Source: Candidatus Obscuribacter sp.
GTDB taxonomy: Bacteria > Cyanobacteriota > Vampirovibrionia > Obscuribacterales > Obscuribacteraceae
Direction of reading: 5' to 3'
Assembly: GCA_021772095.1 (NCBI GenBank)
Contig: JADYXR010000122.1
Coordinates: forward strand, 62,001-126,000
Length of the DNA: 64,000 nt
In this document: positions 17,355-27,590 of the stretch, piece by piece
How positions within the stretch are numbered: the first letter of the stretch is position 1
Layout: every line of letters starts with the position of its first letter
The notes under the pieces: generated by a model
What the model saw: only the letters and a program-made list of their open reading frames with translations
Databases searched by the model: none
Told to the model about the DNA's origin: nothing
Program-made: the position numbers and the translations under genes

Positions 17355-17843
17355 ATGGAACCCAGCGAGAAAGACTGGCACCCGCTCACGTCAGCATCGA
17401 CGAAACCGAGTGCCGAACACCTTATTCCAGGACTGTACGCGTTGGCGCGCTGTTGGTTTGACCGTGGAGACTATGCGCCGGCTGAAAAAATATACCGCCT
17501 CATTATTAATATCGATGACCAGGTGAAAAATATCACCTGCACGGAAGTTGTTCTCAGCGCCCTGGATATGGCGCGATTGCTGATGGAAACTCACAGATTG
17601 ATGGAAGCGGAGCACATGTATCTTCGCGCGATCAATCGATGCACGCGTTGCTTGGGACAACAGCATTCTGTTTATGCTCGGATCCTGCAGTCGTATGCGG
17701 AGTTGCTTCGGACAATGAATTTGGAAAAAGAAGCTGCCGAACTCGAAGATCGTGCCAGAGAGGTGAAATCGATGCAACGCATGGAAACGAGGGATGAAGC
17801 GGCTTTCAGTGATTCTGCTGTCAGTAGCGCGACAATCGGATAA
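17355..17843 (+). CDS. Small cytoplasmic TPR protein
   Basis: A 162-residue protein with about three kinesin-light-chain-type TPR units, including ALARCWFDRGDYAPAEKIYR, LDMARLLMETHRLMEAEHMY and LQSYAELLRTMNLEKEAAEL. No signal peptide or TM helix, so probably cytoplasmic, unlike the secreted TPR protein at 5734. The Ser/Ala-rich C-terminal tail looks disordered. The ATG at 17355 follows GAGAGG; function beyond protein binding is unknown. Confidence 0.65.
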   Translation: MEPSEKDWHPLTSASTKPSAEHLIPGLYALARCWFDRGDYAPAEKIYRLIINIDDQVKNITCTEVVLSALDMARLLMETHRLMEAEHMYLRAINRCTRCLGQQHSVYARILQSYAELLRTMNLEKEAAELEDRAREVKSMQRMETRDEAAFSDSAVSSATIG

Positions 17844-18188
17844 AGTGGTATCACGATTGGGTAATGTGTATTGCCACACAAACGATAACGTTTCAACGCA
17901 GCGATCCAACGTGTCATCCCCATCTTTGACACTTATCGCGACGATAGAGACGTATTGACTCAAACAAGTTCGATTAAATTTGCATTGAGCTGTCCAACAA
18001 ATGTTATACGGCTATATAGTCGATCACGCCTCAATGAGGCTGCGATGGGCGGGTGATGGCGTTGCCATCCTAACGGCAAGTTCTCGAGTTCGAAATTGTT
18101 TTGGGTACTTTTGAAGAACTCGAATATTTTTGATTCAACAAAGGTTGAATGTTTTTTGGCTGCGGCGGTCTCGTAGAGGCTATCAGTC
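17844..18188. other. Intergenic region, 345 bp
   Basis: Upstream of the 815-aa protein. It holds a CTATATAG palindrome at 18012-18019 and a small hairpin GATGGC-GTT-GCCATC at 18055-18069. I do not recognise a known riboswitch. Confidence 0.4.
18012..18019. promoter_or_regulatory. CTATATAG palindrome, possible -10 element
   Basis: Located 170 bp upstream of the gene at 18189, ahead of a small hairpin at 18055-18069. If it is a -10 box the transcript would have a leader of about 160 nt. Confidence 0.3.
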
Positions 18189-20636
18189 ATGGTAATTGAA
18201 CAGTTTGAATCGTCTGAGGACGAGCAGTCTGAGCGTGTTGACAGTGCCAGGATTTTTGAAGAACTAAATATTAAGTCTTTTACGTCTGCGATTAAACCTG
18301 CGAGTCAGGAAGAAGAGCGCGCGACGAATCAGATGTTTGGCTCTCTGTTTCTTGTCGGCGCTGAAGTTCCAGATCCAGCTGCGAAGGCTGAGAATGCAAA
18401 AACAGGTGGCGCGAATCCCGATGTTGCGAAAACAAATGTGATCAAGGCTGACGCGGTAAAGACGTCTGATTCACCTGTCACTGCGGACTCAGCAAGTCGT
18501 TTGAGCACAATCAAACATCATCAGAGTTTAGCTAACGATGCGGAGCGCCGTTACGTTCCAGGAAGCGTGGAGCTGGTCGAACATCATAAGCACCTGGCGG
18601 AACTCAAAGCAAAGCAGAATGACAAAACCGGTGCCGAATGGCATGCAAAAGAAGTAACTGAAATAAACAGAGTCGCTGACCACATGAAAGCCGTCAATAA
18701 CGCGCCGGGCGATCTCATGCGATTGCTGGTTGTGACTAATGCGCTACCTGCTAATTTGAAACTTGATACCGCCGGTAAGGTCATTCGGTTTGAACTAAGT
18801 GACGCAGGAAAAGCCCTCGAAGCTATACCAGGTCTGCGCTTGCCGGGAACCCGCGAACTCGGTGGTTTGAAAGCAATTAAGCTCGAGGGTAACCAATTAA
18901 AAATCGAGGGAGAAGGAAATTTCAAATTTAAAGTTCCAAACACAGAAATCGTTACCGATATCAAATTGTCTAATGCATCATGCGACATCATCAGTGATCC
19001 AAAAGATCCGACTAGACTGAAACTCAGCAACTTTAAGGGATTCTCGATATCGGCATATGGTGCCGATCTTCAACCGGAACATTTGGTTTTGTCCACAGTG
19101 AAGAATGAAGATGGTTCTGATTCTTTGAAAATTGAATTTGGTCGACTGATTCGAGCAGTCGCGGCCGAAAAACAGGTTGGACCAAAAGCACTTGCAAAAG
19201 ATGGTTTTGCAGCCCTGGTCGGATTGCAAGTTCCCGACATTCCGTTAGTGCAAATTCCTGTGCCGGGGCAGGTTCGCTTCGATCGACTATTCTCGGAAGC
19301 TCTCAACTGGACCAAGGCAGGTGAAGCAAAAGACGCCGGAAAAATGTTTGAATCGATTGTTGGTTTGTACGCCAATACAGAAATCTCAAATGTTTTCACC
19401 GACATAAAGCAGTTGAAGAAAACCAGCGACAAGATCGAGATTGAAACCAATGGTCGAAACCTGTATAGCATCGGTGGTTTGCCCCTGTCCTGGGATTCCA
19501 AAATTTCCGCGGATTTGAAAAAAGATGGTGGCAAAATTGCGCTCACAAATATTGAAGGCGCGAAAGTAAAACTGGCGTTGCCAGGCGATGTCGCAAACGG
19601 CCTTGGTATCAAGAATCCGATGGAGATTGCCTTTAAAGAAATTTCAATAGGCGAAGCGGATAAGGACGGAAATCGCATTGCGACGATCAAAACGGATTCA
19701 ATCCTGGAATCGGTCTCTCTTAAAATCGGACCGAAGTTTGAACCTGTACGCGATAAACAAGGCCAGATAACGCTTGAGGCTAACTTAAAGCGTGATGATG
19801 CACGGACATCCATAAAGATAACCGCGAACCCGGAGCAACTAGCTAAAGGCGATCCTGCCAATATTGAATTTGCGATCAACGTCACAGGCGGTAGCGATAA
19901 GCTCGCTCAAGTTGTTCAGGGCTTTATGGGTGCCGAACTGGATCCTAACGTCAAAGAATTACTCAACGGAGTTGAATCAGTCACTAAAGTTGGTGACCAA
20001 ATCACAATCAACCGTAAGAAAGAAACTGTGCATGAGAAGAGCGGTCTCAAAGTCCATGTCGCCAAAGCGGTCAGTTTCAAAATCGATCCGAAAGCGGCAA
20101 ATTTGGAGTTGAGAGAAATCACTGGAATCAATATTGTCGATCTCCCGGATGTTGCCGGCAAGATATACGCGCATAAGATGCCGATCTCCATGAGATATCT
20201 CTCTTTGACTCGCCCGGATAAAGCCGGCGAAAGAGTGTTAACCATGAAAGCTGATGGTGTCGTCAGTAGTGCCACTATTCATCTTGATGCGAGCATGAAG
20301 CCGAAGGAAATCATTGCAGTAGTGGAGAATCCTGCGAAGTACTTGAAAGAATCGCTGGGTAATCGCGACATGATCGCGCGAAAACTCGATATGGCGACAA
20401 AAGGCAAATCATACGCGATTCGAATCAAAGGCGATGGAAGCGTTGATCTAGACGGGCTTGGCGGAGTCGGCGGTGTTTCCGATATGTTGCTCAATGGTGG
20501 CGATCTGGTATCAGTAGAAGGCGCCGCTGCCACCATTATTGGTTACGTCGGAACTAGTGCCACCAGAGGTCAAGCCGCAGCGGATCGAGGTTTGGGACAG
20601 AAGATCACAGAAACGTGGAACGCATTATTTCGGTAG
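18189..20636 (+). CDS. Large lineage-specific protein with threefold internal beta-rich repeats
   Basis: An 815-residue protein without signal peptide. Residues 1-110 are acidic and Ala/Lys-rich, probably disordered; ~110-170 is helical. Three weakly similar beta-rich modules follow (~190-340, ~400-530, ~590-720). Each has a short strand with DQI- or NQLKIE-like residues, a central run such as LKLSNFKGFSI, IALTNIEGAKV or LELREITGINI, and later an ISMRYLSLT- or MEIAFKEISIG-like strand. The C-terminus is Gly-rich (GGVGGVSDMLLNGGD). No catalytic motif visible. The threefold architecture suggests a binding or structural role. I do not recognise the family. Confidence 0.7.
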   Translation: MVIEQFESSEDEQSERVDSARIFEELNIKSFTSAIKPASQEEERATNQMFGSLFLVGAEVPDPAAKAENAKTGGANPDVAKTNVIKADAVKTSDSPVTADSASRLSTIKHHQSLANDAERRYVPGSVELVEHHKHLAELKAKQNDKTGAEWHAKEVTEINRVADHMKAVNNAPGDLMRLLVVTNALPANLKLDTAGKVIRFELSDAGKALEAIPGLRLPGTRELGGLKAIKLEGNQLKIEGEGNFKFKVPNTEIVTDIKLSNASCDIISDPKDPTRLKLSNFKGFSISAYGADLQPEHLVLSTVKNEDGSDSLKIEFGRLIRAVAAEKQVGPKALAKDGFAALVGLQVPDIPLVQIPVPGQVRFDRLFSEALNWTKAGEAKDAGKMFESIVGLYANTEISNVFTDIKQLKKTSDKIEIETNGRNLYSIGGLPLSWDSKISADLKKDGGKIALTNIEGAKVKLALPGDVANGLGIKNPMEIAFKEISIGEADKDGNRIATIKTDSILESVSLKIGPKFEPVRDKQGQITLEANLKRDDARTSIKITANPEQLAKGDPANIEFAINVTGGSDKLAQVVQGFMGAELDPNVKELLNGVESVTKVGDQITINRKKETVHEKSGLKVHVAKAVSFKIDPKAANLELREITGINIVDLPDVAGKIYAHKMPISMRYLSLTRPDKAGERVLTMKADGVVSSATIHLDASMKPKEIIAVVENPAKYLKESLGNRDMIARKLDMATKGKSYAIRIKGDGSVDLDGLGGVGGVSDMLLNGGDLVSVEGAAATIIGYVGTSATRGQAAADRGLGQKITETWNALFR

Positions 20637-20771
20637 TAACTTAAATCCAGCAATACTTATGTATACGGTGCCTTCTCTGTGAAAAGCCTTCAGTTGTCTG
20701 TCTCGGCAATAGACTCGAATGCAATGTGCTATGTCTCGAACGTAACCTATCCCGAAGATGGAGATGAGAAA

Positions 20772-20972
20772 ATGACTACAGTAGTAACAGGAAATGGCGA
20801 TTCAGCTGGAAGCAGCGCGCTGATGTTTGTATTGGCAATTATCGTTATTGCCGCTGTTGGATTTGGTATCTACTACTTTAGTGGAGCTGCCCCTACTTCA
20901 ACGACCACGACGATCAATATGCCCGAAGTGAAAGCCCCTGCGCTGCCAGAACCAGCCCTGCCTACACCTTAG
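20772..20972 (+). CDS. Small single-TM protein with Pro-rich tail
   Basis: A 66-residue protein from the ATG at 20772, chosen because GGAGATGAG immediately precedes it; a longer frame from 20679 has an unlikely N-terminus. After a short Ser/Gly-rich start, a TM helix (ALMFVLAIIVIAAVGFGIYY) is followed by a Thr-rich stretch and a Pro/Ala tail (PEVKAPALPEPALPTP). Probably a small inner-membrane protein; function unknown. It lies 135 bp downstream of the 815-aa gene and may be co-transcribed. Confidence 0.65.
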   Translation: MTTVVTGNGDSAGSSALMFVLAIIVIAAVGFGIYYFSGAAPTSTTTTINMPEVKAPALPEPALPTP

Positions 20973-20995
20973 GACAAGCAAATATTGTGAAAGAA

Positions 20996-21021
20996 AATCG
21001 GTTGGTGCACTTTGACCGATT
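20996..21021 (+). terminator. Hairpin downstream of small TM protein
   Basis: AATCGGT and ACCGATT form a 7-bp stem 23 bp after the stop of the 66-aa protein. No long T-tract, so a weak terminator candidate. Confidence 0.35.
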
Positions 21022-21212
21022 GTGAATTCGAGTTGAGTATTCGCTAGTCGATGGAATCATCGTCGGCTAGCGAAGCCCTTCTCGAATCTTGTATAGGGTC
21101 GTTGTTGCGATTGACGCACGTCGACGCCACCGCCGTAGTTGACAATGCGGTGCACTTGAGTTTCTTCTCCACGATTTCGAACGCGTTTCCGGTGAAACGA
21201 GAAATTCCGAGT

Positions 21213-22130
21213 CTAACGACTCCCCAGTGTATTTGCACTGCCGACATCGGCGATGCTGGGTGAAACGCCGCGACTCCAGCTTACAGTGTTAGCGCTGCCG
21301 TTTGATTGCACGTGGTGAACGGTATCGCAGGTGATATCATTGCTGCTGCCGTTTAATACGAGCGCATTGATTGTCCCAGTAATTTTGATGTCGCAACCAC
21401 TGGCGTTAAGAACCACATTGCCACCATTGCCGACAATGGTTCCTTCATAACCGCCCGTATCGAGAATTATGTCTTTGCCGGTTCCACCAGTAATCCTGGC
21501 ACCAGCAGCGCCAACGGCTTGAATTTTTACTGAATTACCAAACTTTGAAATGTCGACCATCGGCACTCCGCCGGAGCTTTCGATTGTTGACCGCGTGCCG
21601 GTGACACCTTCGTTAACAGTCACAGTCTGTTTGCTGCTGGTTTCGGTTGTTCCTAGTGCAGCCGCCAGTTTCGAAATGCGAACATTGAGTGTGCCCGTTC
21701 CTGTCGCTCCAAGCGTGTCGGCTTCAAGCTTCTCCACTCGTCCGATCAATGGAACTCCAACTGTTTTCTGTCCGTATGCCTGAATTTCCAAACTGCCGAC
21801 TCGTTGCTCCAGTGAAACCACAGTTGTCGTGCTGGTTTTTGTCCGAGTGGAAACGGTGCCATTTTTGACGGCCACCCCCGACGAGTGAATCGCGGCCGAG
21901 TTTCTGCCGTTTCGTGCTGAAATTCCGGAGGAGTTTACTTTGACGGTTTTCTTTGCCTTCGATGCGGAGATGCCACCTCTCCCAACGTCTACGGATTGTC
22001 CGGCGCTGCGAATGTGGATGCCGTCGGCCCCCATCGTCACGTCGCCTTCGTCGGATTGAATATTGAATTGGGCGTGCGAAGCCTGCGGTATCAACATTCC
22101 CAGGACCGCTAGCAAGAAATAACCCCTCAT
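21213..22130 (-). CDS. Secreted DUF3060-type beta-solenoid-like protein
   Basis: A 305-residue protein from the ATG at 22130, with GGAGG just upstream. The signal peptide is MRGYFLLAVLGMLIPQASHA. Residues ~20-95 contain short repeats with GGIS and SSGIS motifs, suggesting stacked beta coils. The middle includes Thr-rich stretches and coiled segments. The C-terminal ~100 residues match the DUF3060 pattern (DIKITGTINALVLNGSSNDITCD, SNGSANTVSWSRG, DVGSANTL), usually found in surface or exported proteins of unknown role. Located downstream of the aconitase/TPR pair on the same strand. Confidence 0.75.
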   Translation of the reverse strand: MRGYFLLAVLGMLIPQASHAQFNIQSDEGDVTMGADGIHIRSAGQSVDVGRGGISASKAKKTVKVNSSGISARNGRNSAAIHSSGVAVKNGTVSTRTKTSTTTVVSLEQRVGSLEIQAYGQKTVGVPLIGRVEKLEADTLGATGTGTLNVRISKLAAALGTTETSSKQTVTVNEGVTGTRSTIESSGGVPMVDISKFGNSVKIQAVGAAGARITGGTGKDIILDTGGYEGTIVGNGGNVVLNASGCDIKITGTINALVLNGSSNDITCDTVHHVQSNGSANTVSWSRGVSPSIADVGSANTLGSR

Positions 22131-22232
22131 ATCTACCTCCAGCAAATTGCCAGCTTATGATATCACTGCGGCCTCCTTAGAGTGTCACGTTGCCATGAGG
22201 ATTTCTAAGGAATTCAGAAATAAGTCATTTCG

Positions 22233-24695
22233 CTATGCTTCGGGGGCTTTTCTTTTCTTCGGCGACTTACTCTTCTCAAGCTTCCTGGCGCGCTCGGCGA
22301 TCGCGAGTGCTTCGGTTTGATTGTTCGCCTTTTCTAAAATCGCCGCGCGTAAATGCAACGCAGCAACCAGATATTCCGGATCGACATCTTTGTCTCCATC
22401 CATAATCTCAAGTGCTTTTGAACTTAACTTGAGTGATTTATTCAAATCGTGATCGGCATTAACCTCAGCCACGTTGAGCATCGCGATCGCGCATGCGTAG
22501 CTGTCCTCGCCGCAGACCACACTGCGTAATTCCATCCAGCGTTCGAAAAGTTTTCTGGCCTTATCGATTTGTCCATTGTTCAAACAGAAATCTGCAAATG
22601 CCACTATCGACGCGTCCAGTGTCTCAGGCGACTTGCCTTGAATTTCTTCGGCCGCGCTGATTGATTGCTGGTAGAGCTGCTCGGCGCGCGTGTCTCCCTG
22701 CGCCGCAAACGCGTCGGCAATCATCCGAAGCGAAAGTGGTATCACATCGAGCGCGGCAACTCCAAGCACCGACTTTCGACTAATCATCGTGCCGATCATT
22801 CGAACAGCCTCGTCGAGTCTTGCACTAGTCACGTAGACATCAATCAGAATTCCGTTTAACTGCATAAACGAATCAGAGCAATCGGGAAGCATTCGTTCTG
22901 TCTGGCTGAGTGCCGCAAGAGCAAGCTGCTCTGCCTCAAAAGCGCGGTTCATAGCAATGTTCACTTTGACGAGTTGAACCTGTTCACGCAGATCTTGAGC
23001 TACAGTTTTCTCGCCCTCGACTCGCTCGAGAAGTTCTCGTGCTTGTTGTGGCTTTGCCTTCTCTAAAAGTAGTTCAACCAGATCTTGTTTGCATCGGTGA
23101 TGCAGATCAGAACAGACCTCGTTCGAGATTTCAAAACACCTTCGCAGCAGCTGCTCTGGCTTGTCGGCGTCTCCGACCTTTTGAAAAATGAACGCGAGCT
23201 GTCTCATCAGATCGATCTGTCGAGCAGTTCCCTCGATGATTTCGCAATCGATTTTGGATGTTTCTCTGTGAATGTAATCGAAAAGGACATAGCGTTCGTC
23301 TGAAGGCAATTCGTCAGCCACCTTCAACATCTCAGTCAGGCAGCCGATCATCGGGTATGGGTTGGTGGTTCTTATGACAGACGCATCATAGACAATTTGC
23401 TTCAATAAGATCTCGGAATCTTGGGCACGATCCGTTTTCAAAAGCACTTCGGCAAGTTGCAACTTCGCCGAAAAAACCGCGCTGTGTTTGTCGTCGAAAT
23501 AATCGAGGAATGTGTCGAGCGCCTCGGCCACCAGCCGTTCTTGCGTCGCTGTAATGTCGGTGTTATCGGCATCGACGAAGGGCATTAAACCCGACCACAT
23601 CAGTTGGCATCTGGCATATTTCGGGTGGCGCGGTCCGAAAAAATCAGCTACGATTTTAAATGTGCGCTCCATCAATGACATGCATGTCGGCAATCCATCG
23701 GCCATCAAAGTGAGGCTGGCTGTGTTAATTAAATACGCCAGGAGCGCTGGATTATGGTCGCCATAAATTTTCTCAACGATTTCCAAAGAGCGTCGACAGT
23801 ATTTGGTTGCTTCGGACCATTCACTATTACCGAAGGCTAGACGGCTGGCGATCACTAAGGTTTGGGCCGTGAGCGGATGATCGCCGAGTCGATCGCAAAG
23901 TTCGAGCACCTCGAAAATGATGTCTCTCGACTGCGATGGTATCTGCGTTTTCAGTGACGCCCTTACGAGCATGCCTCTGATATCAGCTTCCAAACGCATT
24001 GTCTTGTCGGCGTCTGGCGCATCTTTTCGATCAGTGTCGGTTTTTATACCAGAGATACTCGCTTCAGTGTCCGCACCATCCGCGGTGCCAGAGAGAGGGC
24101 CGCGCGTCTGATTTTTCACCGACGCATATTGGCTGCTGCCGGTCTGATTCCACCCAGGACCGAAGTAAGAACCGCCGCACGCCTCATCTATATAGATCCG
24201 GTATGGTCCGCTTAGAGACAGCGGTGTCGTCTCTAGAAAATTGTCGACCGCATCGTCGGCTTTTGCGTACTGACCCAATCCCACATACGTTTTGACAAGA
24301 CTGAACCATAGTTCTGCCGAGCAAAATTTTAGTTCATCGCCGAGTTGTTGGAGTGCGAGGACGATTTCCCTTTGCGCATCGCGAAATCGTTCTTGCTCAA
24401 TCAACATTTGAGTGTGGATGTGAACGGACAGCGTTCTTTGCAGGCGTCCCGACTGGGTCTCGGCGTCTTGCGTTAGCGATAATGCTTCACGCAAAATATT
24501 TTCGGCGTCCTGATATTTGGCGCGACTGTAGTAGACAATCGCTAAATTGTTTAGCGTTTGTGCAAGTTCAAACTTCTGAGCATTCTCATTGCGCGCGCGT
24601 CTGACGCTTTCGACCAGGCATTCTTCCGCGGCGAAAAGTTGGCAACACTTGTAGAGTGCGATGCCTTCATCCGCGCAGGTTTGCCATGTTCTCAA
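22233..24695 (-). CDS. Large cytoplasmic TPR protein
   Basis: An 820-residue protein built almost entirely of TPR-like helical pairs, clear at the N-terminus (TLNNLAIVYYSRAKYQDAENILREAL), in the middle (EWSEATKYCRRSLEIVEKIYG) and near the C-terminus (ADFCLNNGQIDKARKLFERW). A linker at ~180-230 is Thr/Asp/Gly-rich. The C-terminus is very Lys-rich (KLEKSKSPKKRKAPEA). No signal peptide. The start is TTG at 24695 without a clear ribosome binding site. It lies 48 bp after aconitase on the same strand, so it may be expressed with it; no functional link is known. Confidence 0.7.
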   Translation of the reverse strand: MRTWQTCADEGIALYKCCQLFAAEECLVESVRRARNENAQKFELAQTLNNLAIVYYSRAKYQDAENILREALSLTQDAETQSGRLQRTLSVHIHTQMLIEQERFRDAQREIVLALQQLGDELKFCSAELWFSLVKTYVGLGQYAKADDAVDNFLETTPLSLSGPYRIYIDEACGGSYFGPGWNQTGSSQYASVKNQTRGPLSGTADGADTEASISGIKTDTDRKDAPDADKTMRLEADIRGMLVRASLKTQIPSQSRDIIFEVLELCDRLGDHPLTAQTLVIASRLAFGNSEWSEATKYCRRSLEIVEKIYGDHNPALLAYLINTASLTLMADGLPTCMSLMERTFKIVADFFGPRHPKYARCQLMWSGLMPFVDADNTDITATQERLVAEALDTFLDYFDDKHSAVFSAKLQLAEVLLKTDRAQDSEILLKQIVYDASVIRTTNPYPMIGCLTEMLKVADELPSDERYVLFDYIHRETSKIDCEIIEGTARQIDLMRQLAFIFQKVGDADKPEQLLRRCFEISNEVCSDLHHRCKQDLVELLLEKAKPQQARELLERVEGEKTVAQDLREQVQLVKVNIAMNRAFEAEQLALAALSQTERMLPDCSDSFMQLNGILIDVYVTSARLDEAVRMIGTMISRKSVLGVAALDVIPLSLRMIADAFAAQGDTRAEQLYQQSISAAEEIQGKSPETLDASIVAFADFCLNNGQIDKARKLFERWMELRSVVCGEDSYACAIAMLNVAEVNADHDLNKSLKLSSKALEIMDGDKDVDPEYLVAALHLRAAILEKANNQTEALAIAERARKLEKSKSPKKRKAPEA

Positions 24696-24743
24696 GCTAC
24701 AGTCTCGTAGTTTGGTCAGCCGTGATACCAGTAGCCGACGCTC

Positions 24744-27029
24744 TTACGCGGTCACTTGTTCAGTTATCTTTTTTTTCCGAATCAGATTGAGCGCGCTGCC
24801 TTCGATGAACCAATCGATCTGTTCCCGCGTCATGGTCTGGAGCAACTCGATTTTTTCTTCCTTGCCATCTTCATGCGTAAGCAACATGGTTACAGGCTTT
24901 CCAACTTCGAGTTCATCCAGGTCCACAAGGCTGATGAAGTCTGTTGGTTGGATTTTGTCGTAGTCGGCAGGATTGGCAAATGTCAGTGCCAGGATTCCTT
25001 GCTTCTTAAGGTTGGTTTCGTGAATTCTGGCGAAGCTCTTCACGACAACTGCCTTGCAGCCGAGGAAGCGCGGTGACATGGCGGCGTGTTCGCGGCTCGA
25101 ACCTTCACCGTAATTTTCGTCACCGATAACTACCCATCCCAGACCTTTTTCTTTATAGTGTCTGGCGGCTTCAGGAATTGTCTTCACTTTGCCGTCGAGT
25201 CTGTCGGTCACTGTGCCCGGCTCTCCGCCGAACGCGTTGATCGCGCCGATGAACATGTTGTCGCTGATTCTATCGAGGTGTCCGCGATATCTCAGCCATG
25301 GTCCTGCAGGTGAAATGTGATCGGTTGTGCATTTGCCTTTGGCTTTGAGCAACAACGTCAGTTTCGTATAGTCTTTGCCATCCCATGCTTTGAACGGATC
25401 GAGCAATTGCAAACGTTCGCTGTTCGGGTCGACGATAACGTCGACCGATGTGCCTTCCGGTGCTGGCTCTATGTAGCCGGCATCTTCGGAAATAAATCCG
25501 CGAGGAGGCAACTCGAGAGTTTCAGGTGGATCAAGTTTCACTTGCCTGCCATCGCCGGTGGTGATGGTATCAGTGAGAGGATTAAACGATAGTCTTCCTG
25601 CCAGCGCTAGAGCCGTCACGATTTCAGGACTGCTGATGAAGGCGTAGGTTTCTGGGTTGCCGTCATTGCGCTTTTGGAAGTTGCGGTTAAACGAAGTCAA
25701 AATCGAATTCTTTTCGCCGAGTTTGATGTCATCGCGTTTCCATTGCCCGATGCACGGTCCGCATGCGTTAGCCAGAACGGTTCCACCGATGCTCTCCAGA
25801 GCTTCGAGTTGACCGTCGCGTTTGATCGTCTGGTGAATCTGCTCAGAACCTGGCGTGATCAAGAAGCCGGTTTTGGCTTGGAGACCAAGTTTTGCGCCTT
25901 GCTTGGCGACGTTTGCAGAACGTGTCATATCTTCGTATGAAGAGTTTGTGCAACTTCCGATCAACGCGACTTTGAAGTCATCCGGCCAACCGTTTGCTTT
26001 AACATCGGCACCGAGTTGTGAAATTGGTCTGGCCAAATCGGGTGTGTGAGGACCCACCACATATGGTTCCAATGTATCCAGATCGATTTCAACAATCTGA
26101 TCGTAGTACTTGGTCGGATCGCTCTCTACTTCAGGGTCGGCGCAAAGGTATTCTTGATGCGCGGTTGCCAGATCAGCAATGATTTTTCGTTCTGTAGCGA
26201 CTAAATAGTTTGCCATTCGATCGTCGTAAGGGAAGATCGAAGTGGTGGCACCAAGTTCTGCGCCCATGTTTGTGATGGTGCCTTTTCCTGTGCAGCTGAG
26301 TGATTTCGTGCCTGGTCCGAAGTATTCGATAATGGCTCCGGTTCCGCCTTTCACGGTGAGGATACCTGCCAGTTTCAGAATCACATCTTTGGCTGCGGTC
26401 CAGCCGTTTAATTTTCCTGTCAGTTTGACACCGATCAGTTTTGGCCACCGAACGCCCCATGGTTCTCCGACCATGACGTCAACAGCATCAGCGCCGCCGA
26501 CTCCGATTGCGATCATGCCAAGTCCACCGGCGTTAGGAGTGTGAGAGTCCGTGCCGATCATCATGCCGCCCGGGAAGGCGTAATTTTCCAAAACCACCTG
26601 GTGAATAATTCCGGCGCCTGGTTTCCAAAAACCAATGCCATGTTTTGTACTAGCTGATCTCAAAAATTCGTAGACTTCTTTGTTCTCGTTGAGCGCGTCT
26701 TCCAGGTCTTGCTCAACGCCGATTCGCGCCTGGATCAAGTGATCGCAATGCACTGTGGTCGGAGTTTGTACTCGCGAAATTCGCGCTTGCATGAACTGCA
26801 GGAGCGCCATTTGCGCGGTTGCGTCTTGCATCGCCACGCGGTCGGGACGAAGGAAAGCGTAAGTGATACCGCCTTGAGGAACGCTGTCGTCAGGATACGT
26901 GTCCAGGTGAGCGGTTAAAATCTTCTCGGTGAGCGTCAGAGGGCGATTATATTTTTTCTTCGCCTCACGATACTTGTCTGCGCGGGAGGTGTAGAACTGC
27001 TTGTAGTCTTCGTTGCTCAACTTCGTCAT
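24744..27029 (-). CDS. acn: Aconitate hydratase, mitochondrial type
   Basis: A 761-residue aconitase that interconverts citrate and isocitrate in the TCA cycle. The [4Fe-4S] cluster Cys ligands appear in [11 protein letters not shown] and in [11 protein letters not shown]. Substrate and active-site segments include [34 protein letters not shown] and [15 protein letters not shown]. Length and motifs fit the mitochondrial-type family rather than the ~890-residue AcnA or AcnB. With sdhCAB in the same window this supports an oxidative TCA cycle. It starts at an ATG preceded by about 370 bp without genes. Confidence 0.93.
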   Translation of the reverse strand: MTKLSNEDYKQFYTSRADKYREAKKKYNRPLTLTEKILTAHLDTYPDDSVPQGGITYAFLRPDRVAMQDATAQMALLQFMQARISRVQTPTTVHCDHLIQARIGVEQDLEDALNENKEVYEFLRSASTKHGIGFWKPGAGIIHQVVLENYAFPGGMMIGTDSHTPNAGGLGMIAIGVGGADAVDVMVGEPWGVRWPKLIGVKLTGKLNGWTAAKDVILKLAGILTVKGGTGAIIEYFGPGTKSLSCTGKGTITNMGAELGATTSIFPYDDRMANYLVATERKIIADLATAHQEYLCADPEVESDPTKYYDQIVEIDLDTLEPYVVGPHTPDLARPISQLGADVKANGWPDDFKVALIGSCTNSSYEDMTRSANVAKQGAKLGLQAKTGFLITPGSEQIHQTIKRDGQLEALESIGGTVLANACGPCIGQWKRDDIKLGEKNSILTSFNRNFQKRNDGNPETYAFISSPEIVTALALAGRLSFNPLTDTITTGDGRQVKLDPPETLELPPRGFISEDAGYIEPAPEGTSVDVIVDPNSERLQLLDPFKAWDGKDYTKLTLLLKAKGKCTTDHISPAGPWLRYRGHLDRISDNMFIGAINAFGGEPGTVTDRLDGKVKTIPEAARHYKEKGLGWVVIGDENYGEGSSREHAAMSPRFLGCKAVVVKSFARIHETNLKKQGILALTFANPADYDKIQPTDFISLVDLDELEVGKPVTMLLTHEDGKEEKIELLQTMTREQIDWFIEGSALNLIRKKKITEQVTA

Positions 27030-27391
27030 AGTATTTGCCTTTATCTCATGCGCCTTACAACCTGTCGAGATGGACTTGGTTAGACCGTCTCGTGCTGATC
27101 GAGGTAGCGTATAGAGGATGCACTTGGGGGCTCGGGCGCCACGCCCACCGTTGCGATCCGGGTCTTGGCAGTTACGTTTGTCCTGATCAGCAGTTAGATT
27201 TTACTAGACTGAAAGGACTGATGCTCTAATCAAGCGCTATGTCTTTATGATTTTGTCCGATTTATTTTTGATGCGTCAATTAGATGAAGTATCGGTGGAA
27301 TTATCCTGAGCGCGGAAGGTTGATCCTGAGGACTGAACGAAAAAATTCGCCTATCCATTCGTCAATCGTGCGAATCCGTTTCTAGAAGCGG
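27030..27391. other. Intergenic region upstream of aconitase, 362 bp
   Basis: Should contain the aconitase promoter. Apart from an AT-rich stretch (27230-27300) nothing recognisable is seen. The left boundary depends on whether the frameshifted tail of the proline-rich gene (to 27392) is counted as coding. Confidence 0.35.
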
Positions 27392-27590
27392 TTAGGCTAC
27401 CATTGGAGCTTCTGGGGCGTCGGAGACGTCGTCGCCTTCGTCACCTTCTCCCTCTTGCTCTTCGTTTTCGTTTTTTTGTTGAGGGCTGCCTTTGTGTCGC
27501 TTGCCCTTGCCGCCGCCGCCGCCCTTGCCGCCCTTACGGCCGCCTTTGCTCTTTTCTTTTCGGTGTCCTTTGGCTCATCCGGCGGGCTTC
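27392..27590 (-). pseudogene. Probable detached C-terminal tail of the proline-rich protein
   Basis: In the shifted frame this stretch reads KSKGGRKGGKGGGGG, then GSPQQKNENEEQEGEGDEG and DDVSDAPEAPMVA followed by a stop. The bias toward G-starting codons and the Lys/Gly-to-acidic transition look like real protein. Joining it to the upstream gene needs a one-base shift at the A6 run plus bypass of a TGA, so it may be decayed coding sequence or a sequencing error. Confidence 0.45.

Noticed and set aside
18055-18069. Riboswitch in the leader of the 815-aa gene
   Set aside because: Only one short hairpin; I could not match the conserved core of any known riboswitch class.
19070-19885. A 271-codon frame antisense to the 815-aa protein
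   Set aside because: Ser/Leu/Ile-rich residues with no plausible start site; the sense strand shows consistent repeats.
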